NCBI RefSeq assembly: GCF_004331255.1
Contig: NZ_SJOF01000001.1
Span: forward strand, 434,001 to 498,000
Direction of reading: 5' to 3'
From: Acinetobacter sp. ANC 4173
GTDB taxonomy: Bacteria; Pseudomonadota; Gammaproteobacteria; Pseudomonadales; Moraxellaceae
DNA length: 64,000 bases
Below, one piece after another: positions 18,908 through 29,820 of this stretch. The position numbers and the translations under genes are program-made. The first letter of the stretch is position 1. Each line of letters starts with the position of its first letter. The notes below the pieces were generated by a model. The model was not told the origin of the DNA. It saw nothing but the letters and a program-made list of their open reading frames with translations, and ran no database searches.

Positions 18908-19810
18908 TTAGAACATTAGTTGCATCAGCAATGGAAAGCTCAATGCGAATAAAAGGGTTTGTAAGCTAATAATTGCCGCCATGAGTTGACTGTCCCCTTG
19001 AAAATAGCGCGTTAAAATATAAGATGCCGACGCTGTGGGTAAAGCAAAAAAGACCACTAAGACCGCTATATGTAATGGCGCTAAGCCAAATCCTTGTGCC
19101 ACAAAATAAGTCAGTACAGGCACCACAAGTAACCTCGATACACTATTCATCATGACACGCCCGAAATCGGGCTTGAGCTGACTAAACTGTAATGCCGCTC
19201 CGACTGAAATTAAACCTAATGGTAAACTGCTACTTGCCAATAGCTTCAATAATTGCGATATGCCTTCTGGCATCAACAAGCCAGAGCAATTAAATGCGAT
19301 ACCCAATAAACAAGCGGCAATAAGCGGATTCTTTACAATCGACATCAGCGTAAAACGCAGCTGTCCTTGCGTACTTTGGGTAAATGCCCAGACCGAAACA
19401 ATATTAACCAATGGAATCACGACGGCAATGATCATGGCGAACAATTGCATGCCTGTCGCACCAAACATTAAGCCCATCAAAGAAAGCCCAATATAGGTAT
19501 TGAATCGAATCTGGCTTTGAATATAAACCCCAAAACGATGCACGGGAATCTGAAAATAAAACTTAAACGCCAATAACACCGCGCTGATCAACATAATGAC
19601 CACGATCAGTGCCATGTAAAGCATGAGCATAGAACCCAAGTTGAGCTTTACAGCAGAAAGATTGCTAAACAATAATGCAGGAAAGAGAATGTAATAATTC
19701 AGTTTTTCAGAGTTTGCCCAAAACCCCTCCTGCAAAAAACCTGTATGTTTAAACACATATCCCATCCCTATCAGAAAAACCAATGGAAAGAGTGCCATGA
19801 TCATGTTCAT
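18908..19810 (-). CDS. AEC family transporter
   Basis: 300-aa inner-membrane protein of the auxin efflux carrier (AEC) family, two repeats of about five segments. The N-terminus ALFPLVFLIGMGYVFKHTGFL and LNYYILFPALLFSNLS are characteristic. The second half contains NPLIAACLLGIAFNCSG, SSLPLGLISVGAAL and FFALPTASASYILTRYF, the conserved crossover region. Bacterial members export or import small organic acids such as malonate or malate; the substrate here is unknown. It is divergent from a LysR gene whose operator-like palindrome lies in the shared spacer, so regulation by that protein is likely. Confidence 0.9.
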   Translation of the reverse strand: MNMIMALFPLVFLIGMGYVFKHTGFLQEGFWANSEKLNYYILFPALLFSNLSAVKLNLGSMLMLYMALIVVIMLISAVLLAFKFYFQIPVHRFGVYIQSQIRFNTYIGLSLMGLMFGATGMQLFAMIIAVVIPLVNIVSVWAFTQSTQGQLRFTLMSIVKNPLIAACLLGIAFNCSGLLMPEGISQLLKLLASSSLPLGLISVGAALQFSQLKPDFGRVMMNSVSRLLVVPVLTYFVAQGFGLAPLHIAVLVVFFALPTASASYILTRYFQGDSQLMAAIISLQTLLFALSFPLLMQLMF

Positions 19811-19893
19811 TCATTTATTCCCATTACTGCACATCAGTCAGCTTTGACTCATTTTGGAAACAGAATATAATCCTTATTCGCCCTCATAATAAA

Positions 19894-19909
19894 ATGAGTA
19901 TTTACTCAT
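19894..19909. promoter_or_regulatory. Perfect 16-base palindrome, candidate LysR operator
   Basis: ATGAGTA-TT-TACTCAT is a perfect inverted repeat between the divergent transporter and LysR genes. It begins exactly on the first possible ATG of the LysR frame, which favours the later ATG at 19918 or an autoregulatory site over the start. Confidence 0.45.
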
Positions 19910-20799
19910 ACCCTCAAATGACCTTTAGCCAACTTGAAATCTTTTTACTGGTTGCTAAACATCAGAGTTTTAGCAACGCAGCCAAGCAACTCGGGATTTC
20001 TCAATCTGCAGTTTCACATGCCATAAAAAGTCTGGAGCATTTTTGGCGTGTACAATTGTTTAGCCGAGAACAAAACCGTGTAGTACTGACCGAAATTGGG
20101 CAGCAACTTCGCATCCATGCACAGGAAATTTTGAATACTGCACAAGTCATGCAACAGCAAGTTGCTGCGACACATGGCCTGCAACAAGGGACCTTAAGAA
20201 TTGGTTCATTTGGGGCATCCGCATCGATTCATCTTTTGCCTGAACTATTGCAAGCCTTTAGGAGCAAATACCCTCGAATTGAAGTTTTTGTTGAAGAAGG
20301 TACAGATGATGAAGTCACGCAATGGATTTTAAACCAACAGGTTGATGTCGGATTTGCCGTTTTACCCAACCATCAATTGGATACTTTTCCATTGATTAAA
20401 GATATTTTTATTGCGCTTATTCCCAATTCTTATCCGATTGCGCAAATGAGTCAGGTGGATATTACCCAACTGAAGCACTACCCTTTTATTTTGACCAAAG
20501 CAGGCAGCCAAACGCATATTGAAAAACTGCTTAAACAATATGACATACAGCCCAAAATTCAATATCAGCTGTCGCAATTATTGACCATTCTGAATATGGT
20601 CAATCAGCATGAAGGCATTTCGATTGTGGCCGATATGGCCATGACGCCAGAACTGCTGGCACTACACCCCAATGTTGTCAAAAGACCCTTACTGCCGAAT
20701 ACACAACGTGAGATTGGACTCGCCGTCCGCAATCAAAAGTTGATCAGTCCTGCAACTCGAGCCTTTATCGAGTTGGCACAAACCATGTTCTATTATTAA
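19894..20799 (+). CDS. LysR family transcriptional regulator
   Basis: Up to 301 aa. The N-terminal winged HTH is SQLEIFLLVAKHQSFSNAAK plus QLGISQSAVSHAIKSLE, the standard LysR recognition motif. A LysR substrate-binding domain follows from about residue 95 (LRIGSFGASASIHLLPELL, FILTKAGSQTHIE, VNQHEGISIVADMA). The start is uncertain: 19894 begins within a palindrome, and the ATG at 19918 (MTFSQLEIF) fits family length better; neither has a clear ribosome site. It probably controls the divergent AEC transporter. Confidence 0.92.
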   Translation: MSIYSYPQMTFSQLEIFLLVAKHQSFSNAAKQLGISQSAVSHAIKSLEHFWRVQLFSREQNRVVLTEIGQQLRIHAQEILNTAQVMQQQVAATHGLQQGTLRIGSFGASASIHLLPELLQAFRSKYPRIEVFVEEGTDDEVTQWILNQQVDVGFAVLPNHQLDTFPLIKDIFIALIPNSYPIAQMSQVDITQLKHYPFILTKAGSQTHIEKLLKQYDIQPKIQYQLSQLLTILNMVNQHEGISIVADMAMTPELLALHPNVVKRPLLPNTQREIGLAVRNQKLISPATRAFIELAQTMFYY

Positions 20800-20811
20800 A
20801 TTGAACCGCAT

Positions 20812-20838
20812 AAAAAAGCCTGCTCGCAGGCAGGCTTT
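20812..20838. terminator. Terminator between the LysR gene and ftsK
   Basis: AAAAGCCTGC pairs with GCAGGCTTTT around TCGCAG. The A and T runs on each side suit both convergent genes. Confidence 0.85.
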
Positions 20839-20851
20839 TAGTAGATGAAAA

Positions 20852-23800
20852 CTAGACGAGAATATCCCGCTTACCGTTCGCGCCCATCGCGCTCACAATG
20901 CCATTTTCTTCCATCTGGTCGATAATACGAGCTGCACGGTTATAGCCCAAACTGAACTTGCGTTGTAAAGATGACGTCGAAGCTTTACGCGTTTCTAAAA
21001 CAAAGGCCACACATTGATCATACAAAGCATCACGGTCTGAGCCTCCATCACCATCTTCAAAACCACGTGAAGTTGGCTCTTCATCATATGGAGTCAAAAT
21101 TTCATCAATATAATCTGGATCACCACGCTCTCGCCATGCATCACAAATTCGGTTGACTTCATCATCGGAAATAAAGGCACCATGCACACGTTCAGGTTCA
21201 ATTTTACCTGGGCCTAAAAACAGCATATCGCCATGACCCAACATGTCTTCCGCGCCACCTGCATCCAAAATGGTTCGAGAGTCAATTTTGCTATTTACAC
21301 GCAATGCAACGCGAGTTGGAATGTTGGCTTTAATCAAACCTGTGATCACATCCACCGAAGGACGTTGTGTTGCTAAGAGCAAGTGAATGCCCGCAGCACG
21401 TGATTTTTGTGCCAAACGGGTAATCATTTCCTCGGCTTTTTTACCCACCTGCATAATCATATCGGCAAATTCATCTGCCACAATGACAATCGAAGGTAAC
21501 GGTGCTAAGCGTGGTGCGCGCTCACCCACAACGGAGTCACTGGCTTTCCATGTCGGATCAATCAGGTCTTCCCCATTCGCCAATGCTTCTTCAACCTTAC
21601 GGTTATAGTCCGCCAGTTTACGAATTTTAAGGAATGACATGAGCTTGTAACGACGCTCCATTTCATTCACACACCAATTCAATGCACTGACAGCATCTTT
21701 CATGTCTGTCACAACAGGGGTGAGTAAATGTGGAATATCATTGTAGTTGGCCAATTCTAATTGTTTGGGGTCAATCATGATGAGGCGCAATTGATCGGGG
21801 GTATATTTCAACAGCATCGATAAGATCATCGAGTTCACAGCAACAGACTTACCTGAACCCGTGGTGCCCGCAACCAACATATGTGGGGCCTTGCCTAAAT
21901 CGGTAATCACAGGATTACCCGAAATATCTTTCCCCATCGCCATTGAAAGTAAACCCGCTGGATCGCGATAAGTCGGTGTTTCCAATAACTCGATAAGACG
22001 CACCATTTCACGTGCACTATTTGGAACTTCAATTCCAATGTACGGTTTACCCGGAATTACTTCTACTACACGCACCGAAGCCATTGACATGGAACGTGCC
22101 AAGTCCTTCGAAATATTGGTGACTTTAGAGGCTTTAACCCCAGGTGCTAAATCCAATTCAAAGCGCGTCACGACTGGCCCAGGTTGGGCTTCCATTACTT
22201 TGGCTTTAACATTGAATTCTTGCAGTTTAATTTCGAGTAATTCTGAAAGACGTTCCAATTGTTCAGCCGTGAAGTTTACTTTTTTATTCGGGTCGACACG
22301 ATCGAGCAAATCCAATCCGGGTAGCGTAGATAAATCACGACGTTTTTGTGCGACCTGCATAGCACGGGACATTGGTCGTCCTGAAGCATCCGTCAATGGC
22401 GCATCAAAATCAAACTCATCTTCTTCTTGATGTTTACCTGCAGTTTCTTGCCAAGCTTCAATGAATGCCTCTTTAGACAACTCAGCTTTGGGCTGTTCAG
22501 TAAAACGCTCTGACACCTGTACGGTAGTGTGCTGTATTGGCGTTTGTACAAAGGCTGATGATTGTGCATAAGAAGATGCCGTACGCTGCTCGACCATAAC
22601 GGACTCTGCATGTTGTTCTTCAGCATCAAAATCATCTAGAAAACGATCTAATTCATCGTTCAATAAATGTGCCTTTGTTGCCCCAGCAGCAACCCCAGCG
22701 ACAGCTGGCATACTCAAAATTGAAGCCTCTACTACAGCAATATCAGGGATTGCTGTAGGCTGAATAGCCTGAACTTCGCTGCGTTGGAATGGACTATGTA
22801 CATCCGAAGCCACCTTACCATTGGGCACGGCAGCAAGTAGCTCATCAAAAATCTCATCATCGTCCCAATCAAGATTATTTTTGACTGGTTTTGGAGAAGC
22901 TTCCAACTGCACATCAACAGGATATTGACGCTCTACTACAGAATTAAAATCATGTTTAGGAACGACTGTTTCATCTTCCGCAGCTTTTAATAATGCTTCA
23001 ATATCTTGTTTATGTAGTTGATCATTATTTGTATTTAAAGCACGCCAAACCTCACCCGTCGCAATGGTACGCTGGCTGTCTTGTTCAAGTTGATGCGCTT
23101 TGGCGATGGTTTTTTCAAACTCTTCATCATCGTCTAAATCGAACTCATTTGGTTGATTTAATTGAGACTCTTTTTGTACCATATCATCAAACAAACGCTC
23201 TGCTGCCACACCCGCAATAAAGGGTTGTTCTACAGAGGTCTGAGATGAATTGGCATGATTCAATTCAGTTTGATCAGCAGCCTTACTTGGAGCAACTGCA
23301 ATCACCTGTTTTTTGACTTGAGGTGTGGTGCGATCAAAATCAGATTCGCTCTCGGGTACATTTTTATAAAATAAGTCTTGTAAATATGCTGGTGTAGCTC
23401 GCAAGGTATCCCATGTTTTGTTCCACTTTACCCCGAAGGCCAAAGTAAATAACACCACCCAAAACACCACCAAAAACAGTGCGGCACCATAAATGGTCAG
23501 CAGTTGACTCAGACTTTGCCCCAATTCATAGCCAATAATGCCACCAGAAGCATTGGCTAAAGTATCCGCAGGTACTTCCCAAAATAAAAATAAGAGTGTT
23601 GCCGTTGCCAACAAAATAAAAAATTGGGCAGCATAACGAAATGGTCGGTTCAGAAAACTGCGCGGCCACCACACCTGAATCGCTTCAATAAATAAGAAAA
23701 GTGGGATGAGCAGGCTTGCCCAACCTAAAAATCCAAACAATAAATCAGAAATCCATGCTCCAGCGACACCACTTGCATTAGAAACCTGTTGGGTATCACT

Positions 23801-23995
23801 GGAAATATGCATCCAACCCGGATCAAACGGTGTATAAGTGACTGTTGCAAGGAACAGATAAATCCCAAATGAGACTAAAAATAATGTCATCATTAAGCGC
23901 TGTGCATAAGCACCTGACACCGCAGCCATACTCTGTCCTGTAAGCATTTTTTCATTCATGTTTTTTTGGAAAACAACCTGAATTTGTTTCTTCAT
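20852..23995 (-). CDS. ftsK: DNA translocase FtsK
   Basis: Septal DNA pump that clears the chromosome and activates XerCD at dif. About 1047 aa. Four or five N-terminal membrane segments (roughly residues 35-200) are followed by a long acidic, low-complexity linker and the RecA-type motor with Walker A GTTGSGKSVAVN, LIMIDPKQLELANYN, Walker B-type IVIVADEFADMIMQ and LLATQRPSVDVITGLIKANIP. The C-terminal gamma winged helix (KASTSSLQRKFSLGYNRAARI) reads KOPS. The start is taken at the ATG of MKKQIQVVF, which has AGG just upstream; the frame opens 15 codons earlier and another ATG lies 12 codons later. Confidence 0.95.
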   Translation of the reverse strand: MKKQIQVVFQKNMNEKMLTGQSMAAVSGAYAQRLMMTLFLVSFGIYLFLATVTYTPFDPGWMHISSDTQQVSNASGVAGAWISDLLFGFLGWASLLIPLFLFIEAIQVWWPRSFLNRPFRYAAQFFILLATATLLFLFWEVPADTLANASGGIIGYELGQSLSQLLTIYGAALFLVVFWVVLFTLAFGVKWNKTWDTLRATPAYLQDLFYKNVPESESDFDRTTPQVKKQVIAVAPSKAADQTELNHANSSQTSVEQPFIAGVAAERLFDDMVQKESQLNQPNEFDLDDDEEFEKTIAKAHQLEQDSQRTIATGEVWRALNTNNDQLHKQDIEALLKAAEDETVVPKHDFNSVVERQYPVDVQLEASPKPVKNNLDWDDDEIFDELLAAVPNGKVASDVHSPFQRSEVQAIQPTAIPDIAVVEASILSMPAVAGVAAGATKAHLLNDELDRFLDDFDAEEQHAESVMVEQRTASSYAQSSAFVQTPIQHTTVQVSERFTEQPKAELSKEAFIEAWQETAGKHQEEDEFDFDAPLTDASGRPMSRAMQVAQKRRDLSTLPGLDLLDRVDPNKKVNFTAEQLERLSELLEIKLQEFNVKAKVMEAQPGPVVTRFELDLAPGVKASKVTNISKDLARSMSMASVRVVEVIPGKPYIGIEVPNSAREMVRLIELLETPTYRDPAGLLSMAMGKDISGNPVITDLGKAPHMLVAGTTGSGKSVAVNSMILSMLLKYTPDQLRLIMIDPKQLELANYNDIPHLLTPVVTDMKDAVSALNWCVNEMERRYKLMSFLKIRKLADYNRKVEEALANGEDLIDPTWKASDSVVGERAPRLAPLPSIVIVADEFADMIMQVGKKAEEMITRLAQKSRAAGIHLLLATQRPSVDVITGLIKANIPTRVALRVNSKIDSRTILDAGGAEDMLGHGDMLFLGPGKIEPERVHGAFISDDEVNRICDAWRERGDPDYIDEILTPYDEEPTSRGFEDGDGGSDRDALYDQCVAFVLETRKASTSSLQRKFSLGYNRAARIIDQMEENGIVSAMGANGKRDILV

Positions 23996-24160
23996 AAAAC
24001 CTGATATTATGCACCTGTTCACGTAAAAAAGATGCAACATTATGAGGGCTTGTTGTTAACTTTATTCTATATAGCTCAAACCGATTTGCATGATCAATAT
24101 TACCCACATTGAACACACACAACTGTTATACACTTTCACGTATAATTTCATAAATTTTGA

Positions 24161-25135
<975 letters not shown>

Positions 25136-25149
25136 TCTTTTGCATCTAT

Positions 25150-25178
25150 TAAAACCGTCCAAATAGGGCGGTTTTTTT
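25150..25178 (+). terminator. Terminator of trxB
   Basis: ACCGTCC pairs with GGGCGGT (one T-G) around AAATA, followed by T7. The upstream ATG of the aat frame (25179) directly abuts this T-run. Confidence 0.8.
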
Positions 25179-25217
25179 ATGTATGATAGCGTAAAGAATA
25201 ACTCCCTGAACTTAATC

Positions 25218-25952
25218 ATGCAGCATACTTTAGCACCTTCCGAATACTTATTTCCCGATCCGATTGATTCAGATCCAGAAGGACATGGGCTGATTTGCAT
25301 TGGCGCAGATCTCTCCCCTTCTACCCTCTTTGAAGCCTACACCCACGGTCTTTTTCCATGGTTTTCTGAAGGTGAGCCTATTTGCTGGTGGTGTCCCGAG
25401 CCGCGCTGCATTATTCGCCCTGAGCAATATCATCCGAGTAAATCCTTACTGCGCAATATGAAAAAGCATGATTATAAAATTACCATTAATCATGCCTTTG
25501 AATCAGTCATTCGTTCTTGTTCGCTACCTCGCAGCTATGCAAATGACACGTGGATTTCAGAAGAAATTATTCAAGGTTATTTGGACATGTTTGCAGCGGG
25601 TTATGCTTATAGTATTGAAGTCTGGGAACAGGATCAACTTGTCGGTGGGCTGTATGGAGTGAGCATCGGCAAAGGCTGCTTTGGCGAATCTATGTTCAGC
25701 ATCCGTACCGACGTGTCTAAAATGGCATTCTATACCTTAATGTTGCTTGGACAAGAAAACCAACTGGCTTGGATTGACTGTCAATTGGTGAATGATCATT
25801 TGCTTAGCCTTGGTGCTTGTACAATTTCTCGACAAGAGTATTTAAATTCGTTACAAGATATTATAAAACAACCCTCTATCGATTGGAAAAAGTATCAAGA
25901 GGGTGTATTTTCAAGTAAAAGAATAGCGTTATCTTCGCAATTAATCGAATGA
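25218..25952 (+). CDS. aat: Leucyl/phenylalanyl-tRNA--protein transferase Aat
   Basis: Adds Leu or Phe to N-terminal Lys/Arg of proteins, marking them for ClpS/ClpAP degradation (N-degron pathway). 244 aa from the ATG chosen here; the frame also has an ATG at 25179 that abuts the trxB terminator, and family alignment (about 12 residues before FPDP) supports the later one. Signatures are [46 protein letters not shown]-like [26 protein letters not shown] and [16 protein letters not shown]. bpt follows after 19 bases, pairing two N-degron enzymes. Confidence 0.93.
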   Translation: MQHTLAPSEYLFPDPIDSDPEGHGLICIGADLSPSTLFEAYTHGLFPWFSEGEPICWWCPEPRCIIRPEQYHPSKSLLRNMKKHDYKITINHAFESVIRSCSLPRSYANDTWISEEIIQGYLDMFAAGYAYSIEVWEQDQLVGGLYGVSIGKGCFGESMFSIRTDVSKMAFYTLMLLGQENQLAWIDCQLVNDHLLSLGACTISRQEYLNSLQDIIKQPSIDWKKYQEGVFSSKRIALSSQLIE

Positions 25953-25971
25953 AAACAATAGAGGGATCTTT

Positions 25972-26787
25972 ATGAATTCATATCACCCGAAGTCCCTGTT
26001 AAATGATTTACAGTACTACATCACCCCACCGCATGAATGCAGTTATCTTGAAAAGAAATCTGCCCGCATGGTTTTTCTAGATCCTGCACATCGGATTGAT
26101 GTCGTGACCTTGTCTGAACTTTCACGCGTCGGTTTTCGTCGTAGTGGGGACTTTGTTTATCGTCCCGAATGTCATTTATGTCGTCAATGCCTGTCTTGCC
26201 GTGTTCCTGTCCAAGAGTTTCAAATGAACAGCAAGCAAAAAAAAGCATGGAAACGCAATCAAGATCTGACGGTGAAAATTACTCAACCTAAAGATGCGGG
26301 GGATGTGCATTATGCTTTATATGAACGTTACATTCGTGAACGCCATGCCGATGGTGATATGTTTCCACCCAGCTATGACCAGTTTGAAAAATTTCTGATT
26401 CATACCTGTACCGAAAGTTTTTTTCTGGAACTGTGGAAAGATGAGCAGTTGCTCTGCGTTTCGACCTGTGACCAACTTGATGATGGTCTGTCTGCGGTAT
26501 ATACCTTTTTTGATCCCGATGAAAATCGCCGCTCATTAGGGGCTTTTGCCATCATGAAGCAAATTGAATATGCACAACAACAGCAATTGGACTATGTCTA
26601 TTTAGGTTACTGGGTGCCACATTCCAATAAAATGAATTATAAGTCTCAATACACCCCCCTAGAATTATTGCTCGATGGGCAATGGCGTCGTATTAATCGT
26701 TCACTCAGTGCAGAAGAGATTCAACTTTTGGGAAACTCATTAATGACCACACTTCCCTCTGGTTGGAATAATTCAATCATTAAATAA
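25972..26787 (+). CDS. bpt: Aspartate/glutamate leucyltransferase Bpt
   Basis: Transfers Leu from leucyl-tRNA to N-terminal Asp or Glu, a bacterial member of the arginyltransferase family. The 271-aa length is typical. The N-terminal ATE domain contains the Cys cluster CHLCRQCLSCRVPV (about residues 68-81) and the C-terminal GNAT-like domain has RHADGDMF, AVYTFFDPDE, LGAFAIMKQIEYA and YLGYWVPHSNKMNYK. A GAGGG site is upstream of the ATG. The aat-bpt pair suggests one operon covering both basic and acidic N-terminal residues. Confidence 0.96.
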   Translation: MNSYHPKSLLNDLQYYITPPHECSYLEKKSARMVFLDPAHRIDVVTLSELSRVGFRRSGDFVYRPECHLCRQCLSCRVPVQEFQMNSKQKKAWKRNQDLTVKITQPKDAGDVHYALYERYIRERHADGDMFPPSYDQFEKFLIHTCTESFFLELWKDEQLLCVSTCDQLDDGLSAVYTFFDPDENRRSLGAFAIMKQIEYAQQQQLDYVYLGYWVPHSNKMNYKSQYTPLELLLDGQWRRINRSLSAEEIQLLGNSLMTTLPSGWNNSIIK

Positions 26788-26837
26788 GCTTGATATTTTA
26801 ATGGAGGTCGATTCACTCCATCGCAGGAGTATTTAAA

Positions 26838-27299
26838 TCATGATTTGAATAACTGAGAAAAATCGTCAGTACACGCTTTAACCATAATAATGGCATGCTC
26901 ACGCCCACCATTTGGGCTTGGATAATAATTTTTACGCAAATCAATCTGATGAAAGCCTGACTTCTCATACAGGGCTATCGCAGCTTGATTACCTTCCCGC
27001 ACTTCCAAGAAAATTTGCACAGGTTGATTCTTCAGTAAAGCAATTGATTCATCTAAGAGCCGATAACCCAAACCCTTACCTTGCTGATTGGGATGAATTG
27101 CCATCAGTAATAAATTTGCCTCATCCAAAACGGGTTGCAGAATACAAAAACCCACCACCTGTCCTGATTGCTCAATCACTGTACTTTGGTAACCATTCAC
27201 TGCATCCTGAAATTGGTTCAGCGTCCAAGGATGACTTTGTACCAGCTTTTCAATTTGAACAACTGCATTAACATCGGCTTGTTGCATTAAACGAATCAT
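26838..27299 (-). CDS. rimI: Ribosomal protein S18-alanine N-acetyltransferase RimI
   Basis: GNAT acetyltransferase that modifies the N-terminal Ala of S18. 153 aa. QSHPWTLNQFQDAV, VVGFCILQPVLDEANLLLMA in two strands, the acetyl-CoA loop HPNQQGKGLGYRLLDE, and FLEVREGNQAAIALYEKSGF followed by LRKNYYP are the RimI pattern, including the catalytic-region Glu and Tyr. It is convergent with bpt; a short ATGGAG/CTCCAT hairpin lies between them. In many relatives rimI sits beside tsaB; here tsaB is about 30 kb away. Confidence 0.92.
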   Translation of the reverse strand: MIRLMQQADVNAVVQIEKLVQSHPWTLNQFQDAVNGYQSTVIEQSGQVVGFCILQPVLDEANLLLMAIHPNQQGKGLGYRLLDESIALLKNQPVQIFLEVREGNQAAIALYEKSGFHQIDLRKNYYPSPNGGREHAIIMVKACTDDFSQLFKS

Positions 27300-27361
27300 G
27301 CCCGTTCATCTTATCGATCTAAATAAACCTGCATTATAAAAATATTTCACAAAGAAACGAA

Positions 27362-27391
27362 CAAAAACAGGGATATTTTTAATATCCCTGT
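27362..27391 (-). terminator. Terminator of the metal-dependent hydrolase gene
   Basis: Perfect eleven-base inverted repeat ACAGGGATATT/AATATCCCTGT with a three-base loop. On the minus strand TTTTTG follows. Confidence 0.85.
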
Positions 27392-27416
27392 GGTCTTTAA
27401 AGCTCACAATAAGACT

Positions 27417-28298
27417 TTACAATCCTAATTTTACTTTCCAATTGGCCAATAAACTTACTGTATCTAAATGATTGGGATGAAATCTAGGTTTAAAGTACGC
27501 CAACATTTCACGTCCCATCCCCGTAATAATTCCTTTCGATGGGCTATAACCATAAATGTAGATATCTTTTAATGCCTTAAAATTGAGTTGATTGTCTTGT
27601 TTTAATAAGCGAAAGACAAAATAGCTTTGCACAACAAATAAAGTGGCCATAGCAGCAATCAACGATCCGCAACGGGCAAGGTAGGCTTTTACTCCTGTGC
27701 CAAATACCCCTTCAAATACATCATAAGCCACTGCTTTATGTTCATTTTCTTCAATTGCATGCCAGTACCACATCGTCGACATGGTCTCATCTGTCATCAA
27801 TGCTTGAATATGTCGATTAATTAGCAATTGCGAGGCAATCGTTGCCGTGAAATGCTCTAAAGCAGTGGTTCCCATTAAGTCGATCATTTCTTGCGTGATA
27901 CCGACTGGCTTAAACAGAATGACTGCTGTCTTACGAAAACCTTGAATGACTTTATCGGTTTGTTTTTCCAAGCTTGCTATATCATGTCCATACTTTTGTG
28001 CTGAAGCATTGAAGCAAACATGTTCTTGTGTGTGCATCGCTTCCTGCCCAATAAAAGCGCTGATTTCCTTTTGCAGCACCTCATTCTCTTTAATGGCAGA
28101 GTGATAACGTACTGCACGCACACTATCAATGAAAAATTGCTCACCTGCTGGAAAAAGCGCAGACAACGCCGTCATGAAATGCGTAAGCCCTGCCGAGCCA
28201 TTCATCCAATATTCAGGTACATTTTCAAAGTTAAAACTCATACGACGTACAGGAAAACTTGCACCTGCACGATTGGTAATTTTTACCTTAGCATTCAT
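27417..28298 (-). CDS. Predicted metal-dependent hydrolase (PF10118 family)
   Basis: 293-aa protein of a family annotated as metal-dependent hydrolase but with a ferritin-like helical pattern. Metal-ligand-like motifs are FIGQEAMHTQEH, ALEHFTA and WHAIEENEHKAVAYDVFE, giving the paired ExxH arrangement of diiron enzymes. Following VRRMSFNFENVPEYWMNG is a typical family start. One hydrophobic segment near residues 210-230 could be membrane-embedded. No biochemical role is established. The gene is single, with its own terminator, and a short AGACC/GGTCT repeat lies 15 bases before its start. Confidence 0.85.
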   Translation of the reverse strand: MNAKVKITNRAGASFPVRRMSFNFENVPEYWMNGSAGLTHFMTALSALFPAGEQFFIDSVRAVRYHSAIKENEVLQKEISAFIGQEAMHTQEHVCFNASAQKYGHDIASLEKQTDKVIQGFRKTAVILFKPVGITQEMIDLMGTTALEHFTATIASQLLINRHIQALMTDETMSTMWYWHAIEENEHKAVAYDVFEGVFGTGVKAYLARCGSLIAAMATLFVVQSYFVFRLLKQDNQLNFKALKDIYIYGYSPSKGIITGMGREMLAYFKPRFHPNHLDTVSLLANWKVKLGL

Positions 28299-28608
28299 TC
28301 TGAGACTCCTACAGACCCATAAGGTCTAACTATCTTTATGCTTGTTTTTCTTAATTCTAATATTACGGGTTTCACCACCAGCGATAAGGGCAGATAAGGT
28401 CAAGGAAGTATCAGTTAAGGACAGTTTTACAGGTAAATTGTCTAACAATTTTATGATCATATTTTTATCTTAATAGAAACTATTGATCTATCGGTTATAT
28501 AGGTACATGCAAAAAATCTCTCATGCAGAATAAAAAAGTCTGGAATTTATACATTTTATAGGCATAAAAAAGCGCCCCAAAGGAGCGCTTTTTTCACACA
28601 ATAAGTGA
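28299..28608. other. 310-base spacer, tuf to metal-dependent hydrolase gene
   Basis: It holds the tuf terminator (28566-28594), the leader of the hydrolase gene with a small inverted repeat AGACC-CATAA-GGTCT (28313-28327), and AT-rich sequence presumably containing that gene's promoter. No ORF or RNA gene was recognised. Confidence 0.6.
28566..28594 (-). terminator. Terminator of the str operon (after tuf)
   Basis: On the minus strand AAAAAAGCGCTCC pairs with GGGGCGCTTTTTT, starting 15 bases after the tuf stop. Confidence 0.9.
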
Positions 28609-29799
28609 TTATGCAGTTACTTTCGCAACAACACCAGCACCTACTGTACGACCACCTTCACGGATCGCAAAACGTAGACCTGGGTCCATTGCGATTGGGT
28701 GGATTAATTCTACTGACATTTCAACGTTGTCACCAGGCATTACCATTTCAACGCCTTCTTGTAATTGGATTGCGCCAGTTACGTCAGTCGTACGGAAATA
28801 GAATTGTGGACGGTAACCGTTAAGGAATGGAGTATGACGACCACCTTCTTCTTTAGAAAGTACGTATACTTCTGCGTCGAATTTAGTGTGTGGCTTGATT
28901 GTACCTGGTTTAGCAAGTACTTGACCACGTTGTACGTCTTCACGCTTAGTACCACGAAGAAGAACACCACAGTTCTCGCCCGCACGACCTTCGTCAAGAA
29001 GTTTACGGAACATTTCAACGCCAGTCACTGTAGTTGTTTGAGTATCACGGATACCAACGATTTCAACTGATTCGCCTACTTTCACAATACCAGCTTCTAC
29101 ACGACCAGTTACTACTGTACCACGGCCAGAAATAGAGAATACGTCTTCGATTGGCATTAAGAATGCTTTATCGATAGCACGTTCTGGTTCTGGAATGTAA
29201 GAGTCAAGCGCTTCAACAAGAGCAAGAACTGAAGACTCACCGTACTGACCAGCATCGCCATTAAGCGCAGCAAGAGCAGAACCACGGATAACTGGAGTGT
29301 CATCACCTGGGAAGTCGTAAGTAGAAAGAAGTTCACGAACTTCCATTTCTACTAATTCAAGTAATTCTTCGTCATCAACAAGGTCGCATTTGTTTAAGAA
29401 TACGATGATGTAAGGTACACCAACCTGACGTGAAAGAAGGATGTGTTCACGAGTTTGTGGCATTGGACCGTCAGTCGCAGCACACACAAGGATCGCGCCG
29501 TCCATCTGAGCAGCACCAGTAATCATGTTTTTAACATAATCGGCGTGGCCCGGGCAGTCTACGTGAGCGTAGTGACGGATTGGAGAATCGTATTCTACGT
29601 GTGAAGTATTAATTGTAATACCACGTGCTTTTTCTTCAGGAGCAGAGTCGATTTGTGAGTAATCTTTCGCTTCACCGCCGTAAGTTTTTGCACAAATAGT
29701 TGCAATCGCAGCAGTTAAAGTAGTTTTACCATGGTCAACGTGACCGATTGTGCCCACGTTTACGTGTGGCTTATTACGTTCAAACTTAGCCTTAGCCAT
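28609..29799 (-). CDS. tuf: Elongation factor Tu
   Basis: GTPase that delivers aminoacyl-tRNA to the ribosome. 396 aa, full length. G motifs are GHVDHGKTT (G1), RGITINT (G2), DCPGHADY (G3), NKCDLVDD (G4) and GSALAAL (G5); the C-terminal [16 protein letters not shown] and GRTVGAGVV follow. Last gene of the str operon. The ATG has AAGGA upstream, and a 9-base-pair hairpin stands 22 bases before it. A second tuf copy is common in this genus but lies outside the window. Confidence 0.99.
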   Translation of the reverse strand: MAKAKFERNKPHVNVGTIGHVDHGKTTLTAAIATICAKTYGGEAKDYSQIDSAPEEKARGITINTSHVEYDSPIRHYAHVDCPGHADYVKNMITGAAQMDGAILVCAATDGPMPQTREHILLSRQVGVPYIIVFLNKCDLVDDEELLELVEMEVRELLSTYDFPGDDTPVIRGSALAALNGDAGQYGESSVLALVEALDSYIPEPERAIDKAFLMPIEDVFSISGRGTVVTGRVEAGIVKVGESVEIVGIRDTQTTTVTGVEMFRKLLDEGRAGENCGVLLRGTKREDVQRGQVLAKPGTIKPHTKFDAEVYVLSKEEGGRHTPFLNGYRPQFYFRTTDVTGAIQLQEGVEMVMPGDNVEMSVELIHPIAMDPGLRFAIREGGRTVGAGVVAKVTA

Positions 29800-29820
29800 T
29801 TGATTTTCCTTTTTAAACTA

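Noticed and set aside
26801..26821. ATGGAG/CTCCAT hairpin between bpt and rimI as a terminator
   Set aside because: Six-base stem and no T-run on either side; not convincing.
28765..29070. ORFs inside tuf, fusA and rpsG on either strand
   Set aside because: Overlap highly conserved genes; composition is a by-product of the real frame.
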